The notes under the pieces were generated by a model that ran no database searches, was not told the origin of the DNA, and saw only the letters and a program-made list of their open reading frames with translations. A DNA stretch of 64,000 nt from the NCBI RefSeq assembly GCF_020251205.1, contig NZ_JAIWYX010000001.1, positions 713,083-777,082 on the forward strand, in the 5' to 3' direction. Every line of letters begins with the position of its first letter. Within the stretch, counting starts at the first letter, position 1. Source of the stretch: Arthrobacter sp. M4 (GTDB taxonomy: Bacteria > Actinomycetota > Actinomycetes > Actinomycetales > Micrococcaceae). This document shows, in pieces, positions 34,023-43,968 of this stretch. The position numbers and the translations under genes are program-made.

Positions 34023-36414
34023 ACGCTATCCCATCTGTAAGGTGCTGGCGCGTGTGGATCTGGTATCGACCATCACGCGACGCGTTCCACTGCCATCGGC
34101 CCCGCCCGGCCCGGCTTCCTAGGCGGACAATGTCCACCGGTGCGCCGCCACCATTCAGCACCTCGATCTCCGTAACGTCCGTTAGCTCCACCACGATGAC
34201 GCCCGATTCCTTCACCATGAGGCTGGCATCCTGCAGCGCGCCATCAACCCAGCGCATGTCCACGACAACGCCCCCTCTCGCTCTCAGACCCCGCGCGGAC
34301 CCATCCGTCCAGCTCGCAGGGAGGCACGGAAGTAACGAGATCGCGCCATCGTGGCTTTGAAGGAGCAGTTCCGTGATGCCAGCCACGGCGCCGAGGTTGC
34401 CATCGATCTGGAAGATGTTACCGCCCGGCCAGTCATGATGCGGGTGAAGGTCGAGCAGCGTTGTGGAGCTGAGATCATCCAGCAGCCGCGAGAGCGCGAG
34501 CTCTGCCAGCTCCGCGTCGCCGAGCCGGGCTGCGAGGCAGAGAACCCAGGCCTGGCTCCAGCCCGTGTAACCTCCGCCGTGCTCCAGACGCGAGAACAAC
34601 GCCCTTCGTACGCCCTCGAAAGCCGCAGGGTCACCGGTCCGGGTGACGCGCGATCCCGGAAACGCCCCGTAGAGGTGGGAGAGGTGCCGGTGATCCAGCT
34701 CGGTCGCCGTGAAGTCCGGCAGCCATTCCTCGGTTCGCCCGTCAGCATCCATGCCGGGAAGGTGCAGGCGCAGCAGCGCGTCCGCGGCCTCTGTCGCCAA
34801 GTCATCGTTGAGCCCCAGCTTTTCGTCGAGGGCGATGTAACGACTGAGCACCTGATGCGCGAGTTCCTGGTCGATAGCCGCTCCGGCCGTGATACTGCCC
34901 GTCGTGCCTTCGTGCGCAAAGGCATGCTCAGGGGAGCTGGATGGACTGACCACCAGCCGCTTGTCATCGCCCTCCATCAACTGGTCGAGAACGAATTCGG
35001 CCGCGGCTCGAAGTGCGGGCTGCGCGACGTCCCGGGCGAACCGATCAGACCATCGGAAGTCCAGCCGGTCGCCCAGATGCGCACAGAGCCACGCCAGCCC
35101 CATACTCCAGTTCGACCATCTGGGTTCCCCCTTAACCGGAGCACTGAACCTCCAGATGTCCGTGTTGTGATGCACGACAGCCCCACGCGCCCCATACCGC
35201 AGGCGCGCCGTAGATCGCCCAGCGACAGCGAGGTCTGACACGAGAGAATGCAACGGATGAGCAAGCTCCCCGAGGCCGACAAGCTCGGCTCCCCAGTAGT
35301 TCATCTGCACATTGATATTACTCGTGTAGTTCGAGCTCCACCCAGGCCGCACGTCGACGTTCCAGATCCCCTGCAGGTTTGCCGGCTGCGTCTCCGGGCG
35401 GGACGAGGAGATGAGGAGGTAACGCCCGAGGTCGAAGTAGCGTTGCACCGCTGCTGGCGCCCCCGACGGCGTGAGATCGATCGCAGCACGGTCGAACCAA
35501 CCGGCGTAATCGGCCCGATGCCGGCGGGCCAGTTCGCCCGAAGGAGCGCTCAGCGCAGATTGGACGCGGGCGCGAGCCGTCGCGACCAGCTGCTCAAGGT
35601 CGATACTTACAGGCTCGTTATGGCCTTGAAACCCGCTTACCACGGTCGCGATCAGTCGAGCGGTATCACCGCGCTCCCGTTTCACGGCGGCAGCGATAGC
35701 CCAGCCCATCCCTGCGGGCGCGACTGCACCCGGCCCGATCGGCTCATCACCGTACCGCACCGCTTCTGGGTCCTCCACGTAATTCGGGAGCACCAGAGCT
35801 GGGGCGCGGCCGGCCGCGAGGACCCACTCCACGTCACCGTCCGCAGCCCTCTCTTCGAACAGCACAGGATGGGGACTCTCGAAACTAACGCTCGCCTTGG
35901 GGTACAGGGGACGAACGTCCCCTTCCGCCTCAGCGACGAGCACCCGATCCGGGGCAGTGACGTACGCATGCATCCGTTGGCCGGCATGTTCGACCGTCGC
36001 TTCGGCCAGCCTCAGATCGAGACGTCTTCTATAGTCGTCCGCTGGCGCGGGGTCCCCCCAATGCCAGGTGAGGCGGCCGACGGGCTGGTACGACTGCGTG
36101 TAGCGGTCCGACTGAAGACGCCGTGCCAATGCGTCAGCTGAGGCATGATCATGACCAGCGATCGCTTCACGCAGCCGATCGGCGATGTCCCCATGCGGGG
36201 CCTCGGTGTCGGAAAGCGGTCCGCCCGACCACACGGTGTCGAGATTGAGGTCGAACGTCTCGGTACCATACCCGCCATACACAGTGGCGCCGAGCGTTCC
36301 ATTGCCGAGGAGGAACCCCTCGGTGAAGTTCACCGCTGGACAACTATCGAAGATCACCCCGGGATCGGTTCCCAAAAGGCCCTGGGCGGCGGCCTTCTCG
36401 CTTTCGATAGGCAT
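34015..36414 (-). CDS. GH95 alpha-L-fucosidase/alpha-L-galactosidase
   Basis: 799 residues, the usual GH95 size. The N-terminal beta domain shows FTEGFLLGNGTLGATVYGG and DTVWSGGP; the (alpha/alpha)6 barrel has NLQGIWNVDVRPGWSSNYT, VVHHNTDIWR and SPSSSPEHAF (general-acid Glu), with FQIDGNLGA near the end. All are GH95 hallmarks. No signal peptide, so probably cytoplasmic. It cleaves terminal alpha-1,2-linked L-fucose or L-galactose from imported oligosaccharides. Start ATG 36414 behind AAAGGA. Operator B lies 48 bp upstream. It is translationally coupled to the LacI gene. Confidence 0.94.
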   Translation of the reverse strand: MPIESEKAAAQGLLGTDPGVIFDSCPAVNFTEGFLLGNGTLGATVYGGYGTETFDLNLDTVWSGGPLSDTEAPHGDIADRLREAIAGHDHASADALARRLQSDRYTQSYQPVGRLTWHWGDPAPADDYRRRLDLRLAEATVEHAGQRMHAYVTAPDRVLVAEAEGDVRPLYPKASVSFESPHPVLFEERAADGDVEWVLAAGRAPALVLPNYVEDPEAVRYGDEPIGPGAVAPAGMGWAIAAAVKRERGDTARLIATVVSGFQGHNEPVSIDLEQLVATARARVQSALSAPSGELARRHRADYAGWFDRAAIDLTPSGAPAAVQRYFDLGRYLLISSSRPETQPANLQGIWNVDVRPGWSSNYTSNINVQMNYWGAELVGLGELAHPLHSLVSDLAVAGRSTARLRYGARGAVVHHNTDIWRFSAPVKGEPRWSNWSMGLAWLCAHLGDRLDFRWSDRFARDVAQPALRAAAEFVLDQLMEGDDKRLVVSPSSSPEHAFAHEGTTGSITAGAAIDQELAHQVLSRYIALDEKLGLNDDLATEAADALLRLHLPGMDADGRTEEWLPDFTATELDHRHLSHLYGAFPGSRVTRTGDPAAFEGVRRALFSRLEHGGGYTGWSQAWVLCLAARLGDAELAELALSRLLDDLSSTTLLDLHPHHDWPGGNIFQIDGNLGAVAGITELLLQSHDGAISLLPCLPASWTDGSARGLRARGGVVVDMRWVDGALQDASLMVKESGVIVVELTDVTEIEVLNGGGAPVDIVRLGSRAGRGRWQWNASRDGRYQIHTRQHLTDGIAYA

Positions 36415-36461
36415 GGAGGCGTCCTTTCACTGATGGGAGTTGATAGCTTACCTCCCTTTAA

Positions 36462-36475
36462 GGATAGCGTTATCC
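36462..36475. promoter_or_regulatory. LacI operator B (GH95-lacI unit)
   Basis: GGATAGCGTTATCC, 13 of 14 matches to the palindromic consensus, 48 bp upstream of the GH95 start. Confidence 0.75.
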
Positions 36476-36589
36476 GACTGCAATTGGTTCGTCCGCCCTG
36501 TCAACCCCGACACTCCATCGCTTTCCCAGGGAACGTGCTGATGATCAACGACCGGCCGTTCAACCCTGCAGACCGGGCCACGACATGCC

Positions 36590-36712
36590 CGTTCGTGTTC
36601 TTATTGGTGCCGCGCTCCCAGGGCGATCGGGGCTCGCGGCAGTAGACGGGGACGCCGGTAGCGGCGGTGAAATCGGCGGGAAGATTCATTTCGCTTCCCT
36701 GATCCCAAGTCA
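36590..36712 (-). pseudogene. IS30-family transposase fragment
   Basis: The minus strand reads TWDQGSEMNLPADFTAATGV, then PVYCREPRSPWERGTNKNTN and GHV. In IS30 transposases this is the central catalytic region (TWDxGxE with the second Asp, then Y-F-x-x-P-x-S-P-W-x-R-G-x-N-E-N-x-N-G). The catalytic Glu in N-E-N reads N-K-N here, and about 40 of some 400 residues remain. It is a scar of an old insertion. Confidence 0.75.
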
Positions 36713-37342
36713 GTGATCAGGCTCTTCACTCACCCGCGAACCTCGCGTTGGTGGCTGCTGCATTCAACGACCGACCCCGCGCGCCGTCCTTGATGACGAC
36801 ACCCGGGCAGAACGCTTTGCTAGGCTAAACACCCACATATAACCGCTGAGCATTGCGGCGTTCGTTAGAATCCGCCCCGTCCTACCAGGGCCAAACAAAA
36901 CTGTCACAGTCGGCACTGGTGAACGTCGTTCAATCTGATCGTTGGACCGGGCGATACGCATATCGGAGGCAGATAACGACCCGGATTGACTCGCGATCCA
37001 GGAGCGCTTCGTTGCCCGGCAGTGTCCGTAGTTCGGCGCCAGTGGGGCTGTTTACTTCAGCGATTCTGGCAGCGTTCTTGCTTAACACCATTGATGACCA
37101 CCGCGTAGACGGTCTTCGCGATGGTCATCAATGGGGGCGTTGTCAGCCCAGTTCAGTTGGCCGACGGGCCCGTCGCCTGACGAGTGCGTCAGTCAGCAAG
37201 CACTCGCGGTTAGAGAACGAGTGACGATCGCGAAGTTCCCGAGGGGTCCAGCCGAAGCACAAGGGCTGACATCGCCGCCCGATCGCAGCGCCCGTTCCGT
37301 CGCTGTCGAGGTCAGCAGGACGCCGTGATCTGCGTGCGTCGG
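36713..37342. other. Gene-free stretch right of the IS30 scar
   Basis: No protein-like frame. It contains a 13-bp perfect inverted repeat (37088-37100 with 37122-37134). Confidence 0.45.
37088..37134. repeat. Inverted repeat with 13-bp arms
   Basis: CCATTGATGACCA and TGGTCATCAATGG are exact complements around a 21-nt loop. The context (IS30 scar on one side, 3' end of the dehydrogenase gene 208 bp away on the other) fits a transposon end or a terminator. Confidence 0.45.
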
Positions 37343-38335
37343 TCAAGGAACGGGGAACGGGTGGGCGAAGGGGACGCCCGCAATGAACCGCTCGATTTCG
37401 GCCAGAGCCGCATGACCGAGCCTTCTCAGCTCGACACCGGTGGATCCGGCAAGGTGCGGGGTGAGGAAGACGTTGGGCAGGGTGTAGAGGGGGTGTCCCT
37501 CGGGCAGCACTTCCGGTTCAGTGACGTCCAGGATCGCCCGGATCCGGTTCGCGGCGAGTTCCTCGACGAGGGCGTCCTGGTCGACCAGGATCCCTCGGGC
37601 CGTATTGACCAGGGTCGCCCGGTCGGGCAAGGCGGCGAGCACCTTGCGCGAGATCATCCCCTCCGTCTGGGGAGTCACCGGGGCGTGCAGGGAGAGCACG
37701 GTGCTCCGCCGGGCAAGGTCTTCAAGATCGCTGACGAGTTCCACCCCGAGGCGTGCAGCAGCGGCCTCCCCCAGGTACGGGTCGTACACGAGCACTTCTA
37801 CGTCCCGAGCGGCGAGCTGCTCGATTACCATCATCCCGATCGTCGATGCTCCGACCAGGCCCACCGTGGTTCCATACAGGCCGGTATGCGGTAGCTCGGC
37901 CTCGCGGTAAACCTCTCGTTGCTCACGGCAGTACTGTCGCGAGACCCAGAAGGCGTCTTTGGCGGCCAGAGTGATCATCGCGATGGTGAATTCCGCGACG
38001 GGGATGCCGTTAGCGACACGAGCCGATGACACCGCGATCCCACGTTCGCGGGCGCTGTGATCGAGGAACCCGACTCCCCCTCCCCAGTGCACCACCGCAC
38101 GCAACGCCGGTAGCTGCTCGAGCTGCTTCGCGCCGAGGAACGGGACACCCCAGCCGCTGATCACCAGTTCGACGTCGGCGAGCCCTTCCAGAACAGGCTC
38201 ACGGTCCTCCACCCAGGTCAGGAGCCGTTGCGGGTCCACGTCAACGAGCTCACGCAGGCGCTCGATCTCGCTTTCGCCGAAGACAAAGGGCATGACCTCG
38301 GGGTTCATGGCGAACACCGCCTTCACGCCTGCCAT
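37343..38335 (-). CDS. D-2-hydroxyacid dehydrogenase family protein
   Basis: 330 residues. The NAD-binding domain has VGLVGASTIGMMVIEQL (a GxSxxG variant), the conserved Arg in NTARGILVD, the Glu in VTEPEVLPEGHPLY and the catalytic His in TPHLAGST. It would reduce a 2-keto acid or oxidise a hydroxyacid with NAD(H). The start overlaps the stop of the GH36 gene by one base (TGATG), so it is last in the importer-GH36 operon. Its substrate is unknown; processing of an acidic sugar released from the polysaccharide is possible. Confidence 0.88.
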   Translation of the reverse strand: MAGVKAVFAMNPEVMPFVFGESEIERLRELVDVDPQRLLTWVEDREPVLEGLADVELVISGWGVPFLGAKQLEQLPALRAVVHWGGGVGFLDHSARERGIAVSSARVANGIPVAEFTIAMITLAAKDAFWVSRQYCREQREVYREAELPHTGLYGTTVGLVGASTIGMMVIEQLAARDVEVLVYDPYLGEAAAARLGVELVSDLEDLARRSTVLSLHAPVTPQTEGMISRKVLAALPDRATLVNTARGILVDQDALVEELAANRIRAILDVTEPEVLPEGHPLYTLPNVFLTPHLAGSTGVELRRLGHAALAEIERFIAGVPFAHPFPVP

Positions 38336-40425
38336 CAGTTCCTCTCCTCCACTACGGTGATCACACGGGCTGTTGCTCCGGGCAGGGTCCGCACGGCGAG
38401 CCCCCCAGAACGTTGTTCAAGCGACCAGGATGCCGCCCTATTCGGGTAAGCCACGAATGCGGATCCGTGGACATCGGGGATCAGCAGCTCTGCTGGTTCC
38501 TCTCCGCGATCCCAGATATAGAGCCTCACACCGTCAGCATGACGCAATCCCAGGCAGACCGTCCGGTCCGTCCAGGCCGGTAGACCGAGTGGCCAGAACG
38601 GGATCGCCGAGCTCAGAAAGTGACGGTCCCGTCGATACAGAGCGACAGCCTCGCTCACAAGCTCACGCTGAGAGGAGCTGAGCTGGTCGAGGAAACCGGA
38701 AAGGTACAGACGGCCGCTGAGCCCTGTGACCAGCGTGAACGCCGTCTCTTCTGCCGTCATGTCCGACGCCGGATAGGCCCAGTTCCCACACTGTTCGGGA
38801 ATGATGTGGGCCGGAGCCGAAGCCGCGACCGGAGGATACAAACGGAAGTCCTGTTGATCACTCGTGGACTGGATGTGGGTCACAGAAAGCAGCGAGTAGT
38901 CAGCACGCATCGCACCAGAGCTGCAATTCTCGATGAGAACGTGCGGATGCCGCTCACCGATCCCCACCAGCCAGTCGCGCAGCGCCCGCGTGTGCCCAAG
39001 CAGCCCGTCACCGGCGCCGACCGCCTGCCAATCCGTGCCAACACCGGGATTGATGTTGTAGTCGAATTTGAAGTACGACACACCGAAATCACTGATAAGC
39101 CCATCAATCACCCTGTCGAGGTGACGCCGCACTTCGGGATGGCGCAGATCCAGGTGATACCGGTCGTGCTCGCGGACGCGCTCGCCGAATCTTTGGAAGA
39201 ACCACTCGTCAGGAAGTGCGGCAGCGAGCGGGCTCTTGACCCCCACAATCTCGGGCTCCAGCCAGATGCCGGATCGCATGCCGTTGCTGTGGATCTCCTC
39301 GATGACTGCCCCAAGACCGCCCGCGAAGCGGCCGGGGGCCTCGGTCCATTCACCGATGGTGTCCCACCAGTCGCCGATTTCCGGGTCCGCGAACCAGCCT
39401 GCGTCGATGCAGAATACCTCTGCACCTGCAGCCGCGGCTTCCCGGATCAGCGGAAGGAGGGCCTCAGTTGTCGGCTGCCCCATGAGCGTATTCATGAAAT
39501 CGTTGTAGATGACGGGCAGGTCGCCTCCCCGAGGCGCATCGCCCCGCAACCATCGACGGTAGGCCGTCAGTTGCCCAAGCGCGCCGTCCCGGCCCTGTTC
39601 CGACACCGCGACTGCTATCGCGACCGCCTCGAACGAAGCACCCGGTTCGATCCGATGGGCAAAATGATGCTCAAGGTCGGCGGGCCCCAGGAGCGCCAGA
39701 ACGGCCCCCTCCCGCGTCGCGGACAAGTCAGCGTGCCACCCGGCGCTCGTCTCAATCTGCCAGGCGACCGTCTCCCCGGACACGCGGTCAGCAAGATACC
39801 CGATCGGCAGACGCTCACCACTGGACCATCCACCGTGGCTTGTGATGCCATGATGCCCGCGGGCGTCCTGACCATGGAATGCCAGGGCAAGTTGAGGAAG
39901 AACCTCGCTCAGAGGTACTTCCTGCCAGCGGTTCTCACCGAGCCACTCGCTCGCCGCCGTTCCCACGTCAATTCCGTCGAGACGCTCGGTCTGGGCAATA
40001 CCGAACGACGTCGTGACCGCAGTGACCGTGAGCGGCTCACTCGAGGTGTTACGCAGAAGGGTTTCAACGCGCATCACACTCATCCCGATAGGGCGGCTCA
40101 GCGTGGTCTGCACGGAAAGACCGGAGAGCTCATCGCGCTGCTCCACCATCAGGCGCTGCATGCCGTCTTCGCTCTGTTCTTCAAGGTGATGCACACGCAG
40201 CCGGGACCCAACAGCGGAGCGCACATAGGCCTGACTCGTTCGCGCGCGTTGCTCGCGCGCCGTGAACACCTCCACAAGCGGCACGCCCTGTCGACCGAGA
40301 AGCTCGACGCCGTCGAGGGAGATCAAGGAGAGCGGTTGCTCTGCCGACCAGTGCAATTCAGCGAGAAGCGAAGCCGCCTGCTCGCCTTCATCGGCCAGTG
40401 CTACCCGTTCATCAGACACGGTCAC
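38335..40425 (-). CDS. Alpha-galactosidase, GH36
   Basis: About 696 residues. The nucleophile is D455 in YFKFDYNINPG and the acid/base D523 in QSTSDQQDF; WLEPEIVG and ENCSSGAMRADY are further GH36 signatures. No signal peptide. It removes terminal alpha-galactose from imported oligosaccharides. I choose the GTG at 40425, which overlaps the stop of the upstream permease gene (GTGA); the frame is open to 40596, but that stretch is antisense-like and lacks similarity. Confidence 0.93.
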   Translation of the reverse strand: MTVSDERVALADEGEQAASLLAELHWSAEQPLSLISLDGVELLGRQGVPLVEVFTAREQRARTSQAYVRSAVGSRLRVHHLEEQSEDGMQRLMVEQRDELSGLSVQTTLSRPIGMSVMRVETLLRNTSSEPLTVTAVTTSFGIAQTERLDGIDVGTAASEWLGENRWQEVPLSEVLPQLALAFHGQDARGHHGITSHGGWSSGERLPIGYLADRVSGETVAWQIETSAGWHADLSATREGAVLALLGPADLEHHFAHRIEPGASFEAVAIAVAVSEQGRDGALGQLTAYRRWLRGDAPRGGDLPVIYNDFMNTLMGQPTTEALLPLIREAAAAGAEVFCIDAGWFADPEIGDWWDTIGEWTEAPGRFAGGLGAVIEEIHSNGMRSGIWLEPEIVGVKSPLAAALPDEWFFQRFGERVREHDRYHLDLRHPEVRRHLDRVIDGLISDFGVSYFKFDYNINPGVGTDWQAVGAGDGLLGHTRALRDWLVGIGERHPHVLIENCSSGAMRADYSLLSVTHIQSTSDQQDFRLYPPVAASAPAHIIPEQCGNWAYPASDMTAEETAFTLVTGLSGRLYLSGFLDQLSSSQRELVSEAVALYRRDRHFLSSAIPFWPLGLPAWTDRTVCLGLRHADGVRLYIWDRGEEPAELLIPDVHGSAFVAYPNRAASWSLEQRSGGLAVRTLPGATARVITVVEERN

Positions 40426-41393
40426 TTCAGGCTTCCCATCGTCACACCTGCACGCCAGTACCGCTGCATGGCGACCAAAAGGAGCACCATCGGAATGGTC
40501 GCCACGAGCGAACCTGTGATTACGAGCGTCGTCACATCCACTTGCGAGTCTGCTCCCCTTCCCATCCACGAATAGAGGCCCAGCATGACCGGCCATAGAT
40601 TGCGATCACGGAGCATGATCAGTGGCCCATAAAAAGAGTTCCACGCAGCGACAAAGTGCAGCAGGAAGATGGTGGCTCCAGCCGTGGTAAGCAGGCGCAG
40701 GCCGATGCTGAAGAACGTGCGGTACTCGCCGGCACCGTCAATTCGGGCTGCTTCCAGAAGTTCCTGGGGCACGGCACCTTCCGCATACACTTTGGCCAGA
40801 TAGACGGAGAAAGGTCCGAAAAATGCGGGGATGATCATCGACCAGATGGTGTCGAAGAGCCCCAGCTGCACGAACAGCAGGTATGACGGGACCGTGAGAA
40901 GTGCGCCAGGGATGAGGAAGGAACCGATAACGAACGCCATCGAGGTTCCCTTGCCCCTGTACTGGTACATTGCCAGACCGTAACCGGCAGCCAGCGCGAT
41001 GATCGTCTGACCGATTGACCCGGCAGTGGCGTAGAGGACCGAATTCCACAGCCAAAGACCGAAGGATCCGTTCTCATATTTGAAGAGTTCAACGATGTTG
41101 TCGATCAGGCGGAAGTCGGCGAACCACAGACCGTTGGTGGTGTATAACTGCTCCCTGGACTTGGTTGCCGAAACGATCAACCACCATGCTGGCCCGACGG
41201 AGTAGATCGTGAACAGGATCAGGCCAGCGAGCACGAACCACTTCGATGCGCCGCGTACAGCTGCGCCACCCGAGTCATCACCCATCGCCGCCCCTCTCCG
41301 CCGACGACGCACAGCACGCGGGTCCTTCCGCTCAGCCGACATCACCGCCCGCGTCGTGTCCGCCGTCTCATTGTCCATACGTGTGAGGCTCAT
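40422..41393 (-). CDS. Sugar ABC importer permease (MalG type)
   Basis: 323 residues, six helices, with the EAA loop EAARIDGAGEYRTFFSIGLR. The first 55 residues are hydrophilic and charged. It overlaps the MalF-type gene by 4 bp upstream and the GH36 gene by 4 bp downstream, so importer and hydrolase are made together. No ATPase gene is present in the operon. Confidence 0.92.
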   Translation of the reverse strand: MSLTRMDNETADTTRAVMSAERKDPRAVRRRRRGAAMGDDSGGAAVRGASKWFVLAGLILFTIYSVGPAWWLIVSATKSREQLYTTNGLWFADFRLIDNIVELFKYENGSFGLWLWNSVLYATAGSIGQTIIALAAGYGLAMYQYRGKGTSMAFVIGSFLIPGALLTVPSYLLFVQLGLFDTIWSMIIPAFFGPFSVYLAKVYAEGAVPQELLEAARIDGAGEYRTFFSIGLRLLTTAGATIFLLHFVAAWNSFYGPLIMLRDRNLWPVMLGLYSWMGRGADSQVDVTTLVITGSLVATIPMVLLLVAMQRYWRAGVTMGSLK

Positions 41394-42364
41394 GATCCGA
41401 CCTTGTTCGTGAAGCGGTAGATGACAGCGGAGGCAATCCCGACAACTCCGGCAAGTATGATCGACAGCGCTGCGGCATAGTTAAGGTTTCCAACCTGGAA
41501 TGCTTGGTTATAAATCACCATGGCCGGGGTGAAGTCCTTCGTAATCGTCTCCGGCGACACCGAGCGGAACAGCACCGGCTCAGCAAAAATCTGCAAGGTG
41601 CCAATGATCGCGAGCAAACCCGTCAGCACCAGCGACGTGCGGACGAATGGCACCTTGATCGACAGTGCGATGCGCAGCTCAGAAGCGCCATCAACGCGTG
41701 CGGCATCGAAGAGTTCGCGTGGAACTGACTGTAAAGCACCGTTGAGAATCAACATGTTGAATCCGATGGTCCCCCAGATATGAAGGTTTCCGATGGATAC
41801 CCAGATCATCGACCCCGCAAAGAAATTAATGTCGAGATGCAGCAACTCAAAGAGCGACTGGAACGGACCCACTGTCGGGCTGTAAAGATAGATCCAGATC
41901 ATCGTGGCAACGATGCCAGGGATCATGTACGGCACAAGCAGCGAAAGCCGGAAGCGACCTGCAACTCGGCGAGTGACGGCGTCAACCAGCAGGGCGAGCA
42001 TGAGGCTGACAATCTGCGTCAGCGGCACCACGACCACGGCATAGCTTCCTGCCCGGAGCATCGACTCCCAGAAGACACCGTCGGCCAAGCCCCGGGCGAA
42101 GTTGTCGAACCCCGAGAACGTGACCTGCGCTCCACCGAATCCGAGACCAGATGACTTGGTCGTGAACAGACTCTGCCCGAGCGCCATGACCACCGGAACC
42201 AGCGTGAACAGCGCGAAGCCCGCGAAGAAGGGCCAGGTGAACGACGCCCCCTTGAGTCGCTGCACAGTGCGCCAGGACAATCGTGGAGACCCGGATCTCT
42301 CACGTCTGACCCGTTTTGACGCCAGGTCCAGTTCGTGCTCACGCACGTCCGTGACGGATGACAT
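41390..42364 (-). CDS. Sugar ABC importer permease (MalF type)
   Basis: About 324 residues from the ATG at 42364, which has AAAGGAAGGAG upstream; the open frame to 42535 is non-coding. Six helices and an EAA motif (DAARVDGASELRIALSIKVP, with Asp replacing the first Glu) define a CUT1 permease. It lies 32 bp after the binding-protein gene. Confidence 0.92.
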   Translation of the reverse strand: MSSVTDVREHELDLASKRVRRERSGSPRLSWRTVQRLKGASFTWPFFAGFALFTLVPVVMALGQSLFTTKSSGLGFGGAQVTFSGFDNFARGLADGVFWESMLRAGSYAVVVVPLTQIVSLMLALLVDAVTRRVAGRFRLSLLVPYMIPGIVATMIWIYLYSPTVGPFQSLFELLHLDINFFAGSMIWVSIGNLHIWGTIGFNMLILNGALQSVPRELFDAARVDGASELRIALSIKVPFVRTSLVLTGLLAIIGTLQIFAEPVLFRSVSPETITKDFTPAMVIYNQAFQVGNLNYAAALSIILAGVVGIASAVIYRFTNKVGS

Positions 42365-42396
42365 CCGCGTCTCCTTCCTTTGATATGACGAACGGA

Positions 42397-43725
42397 CTAC
42401 TTCGCGATCGTGTAAGCGATGCCCTTGCTCTTCAGATCGTCCGCAATGTACGCCTCGACATTCACCAGGGCCTGCTTGAACGTGATCTGCTTGGCAACAG
42501 CCTTGCCCCACTGGTCCTGCAGCTGCGGGAACCACGAATCGTAGTCGGGGCCCTGCTCGAACCCGCCGATCACATTGGCCTGCGCATCAGCAATGACCTT
42601 CCCGACCTCCTTGGGCGACTGAGCGAAAAGCTTCGTAGGAACCACCGCCTCCGTGTACTGCGACACATCCTTCAGCGCCGCCGGAACCGCAACCGTTCCC
42701 GTGTCCTTAGTGCGGCTCGCCTCGATACCCTTCGGATCGGTCAAGGCGAAGGTCACGAACTTCACCGCCGCGTCCGGGGTCTTGCACCCGACCGGAACGA
42801 TTGACGCCGTGGCTCGACCAGGGGCTCCCTGGCCCGCCCCGCCCTCGAACTGCGGGATGGGAACGGCCTGCCAGTCGCCGAGCGAAGTCTTGAAGTTGGT
42901 CTGCAGCCCAGGCAGCGACCACCACTGCGTCGGCAGCGTCGCCAGTTTGCCACTGTCGAAGTACGAGTACAGTGCCGGGCGATCCTTGTAAGTCTGCGTC
43001 GAGTTCAGGCCGTTGTCCACGATCTGCTGGAAGACATCAGCCGCCTTCAAGGTCTCCGGGCTGTGCAGGTTGACGACCCACTTGTCACCGTCAATCTTGA
43101 ACCATTCGGCCTTCGCCTGCTGCGCGAGATCGAGCAGCACGCTCGGGTCCTCACCTGCAAGATTGATCACCTTGGTCCCGGAAGGCGCAAGCGCCTTACC
43201 GGTCTTGATCAGTTCCTCCCACGTCTTCGGGGCCTCGACGCCAGCGGCCTTCAGCGTCTTCGAGTTGACCACCATGAACTTCGCGCTCGCACCAGTCGGG
43301 ATGCCGTAGTACTTGTCCCCGAGCTTTGCCGCAGACAACGCCCCGGCACCGAACTTGTCTTCGATCGGCTTGACATACGCGGTGATGTCCTGAGCCCATC
43401 CATTCACGAGCGACGTCGCCAACGGCGCAAAGCCCTGCGCCAGGCACGGAACGTCCTTCTTGGACTCCATCACATTACGGAAATTGGTCTGCATCGCGAC
43501 ATTGTCCGCCTGCTGCACATATTTGACCTTGACCTGGTCCTGACTCATGTTGAACGCGTCAACAACCTGCTTTTGGACCGGGTCCCACCCCCACACGTCG
43601 ATCGTAACCGGTTCGCCGGGCTTTCCCTGGGGTTCCGTCGCGGTTCCGGTGGAGCAGCCACTCAAGAGGGCGGCGGCCGTAAGACCTGCAGTGAGGGCGA
43701 GAGCCCGTCGATTTCCAGATCGCAT
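42397..43725 (-). CDS. Sugar-binding lipoprotein
   Basis: 442 residues with a lipoprotein signal and lipobox LSGC (C24), followed by an SBP_bac_1-type fold (VTIDVWGWDPVQKQVVDAF). It should be a membrane-anchored receptor for oligosaccharides released outside, probably by the secreted lyase-like protein encoded next upstream. It leads the operon binding protein, two permeases, GH36, dehydrogenase. Operator C lies 72 bp upstream. Confidence 0.93.
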   Translation of the reverse strand: MRSGNRRALALTAGLTAAALLSGCSTGTATEPQGKPGEPVTIDVWGWDPVQKQVVDAFNMSQDQVKVKYVQQADNVAMQTNFRNVMESKKDVPCLAQGFAPLATSLVNGWAQDITAYVKPIEDKFGAGALSAAKLGDKYYGIPTGASAKFMVVNSKTLKAAGVEAPKTWEELIKTGKALAPSGTKVINLAGEDPSVLLDLAQQAKAEWFKIDGDKWVVNLHSPETLKAADVFQQIVDNGLNSTQTYKDRPALYSYFDSGKLATLPTQWWSLPGLQTNFKTSLGDWQAVPIPQFEGGAGQGAPGRATASIVPVGCKTPDAAVKFVTFALTDPKGIEASRTKDTGTVAVPAALKDVSQYTEAVVPTKLFAQSPKEVGKVIADAQANVIGGFEQGPDYDSWFPQLQDQWGKAVAKQITFKQALVNVEAYIADDLKSKGIAYTIAK

Positions 43726-43796
43726 GAATCACTCCTTCGTGTTCCACACCCACATGGTGTGCGGATCGGTACAAGTAGTCCCACTCGCCTCCGAAT

Positions 43797-43810
43797 GGAT
43801 AACGTCATCC
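43797..43810. promoter_or_regulatory. LacI operator C (ABC importer unit)
   Basis: GGATAACGTCATCC, 13 of 14 matches to the consensus, 72 bp upstream of the binding-protein start. Confidence 0.75.
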
Positions 43811-43968
43811 AATTATGCTGTGACCGCGCCCACCCTGTCAATGTCGAATGCGGCCTGTGACAGAGGTTCAAAAGTCGGTCGAGACAGCACGAGAGGGGAC
43901 CGTGTGTTGGACACGATCCCCTCTCGTCGCGAGCTACCGCGGCCTTTCAGCGTTAAGACGGAACTCTG

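Noticed and set aside
38620..40575. A 651-residue plus-strand reading frame
   Set aside because: It is the exact antisense shadow of the GH36 gene, rich in Arg and Pro, with no recognisable domain.
40426..40596. N-terminal extension of the GH36 enzyme
   Set aside because: It lies wholly within the permease gene in another frame; the GTG overlapping the permease stop is the natural start.
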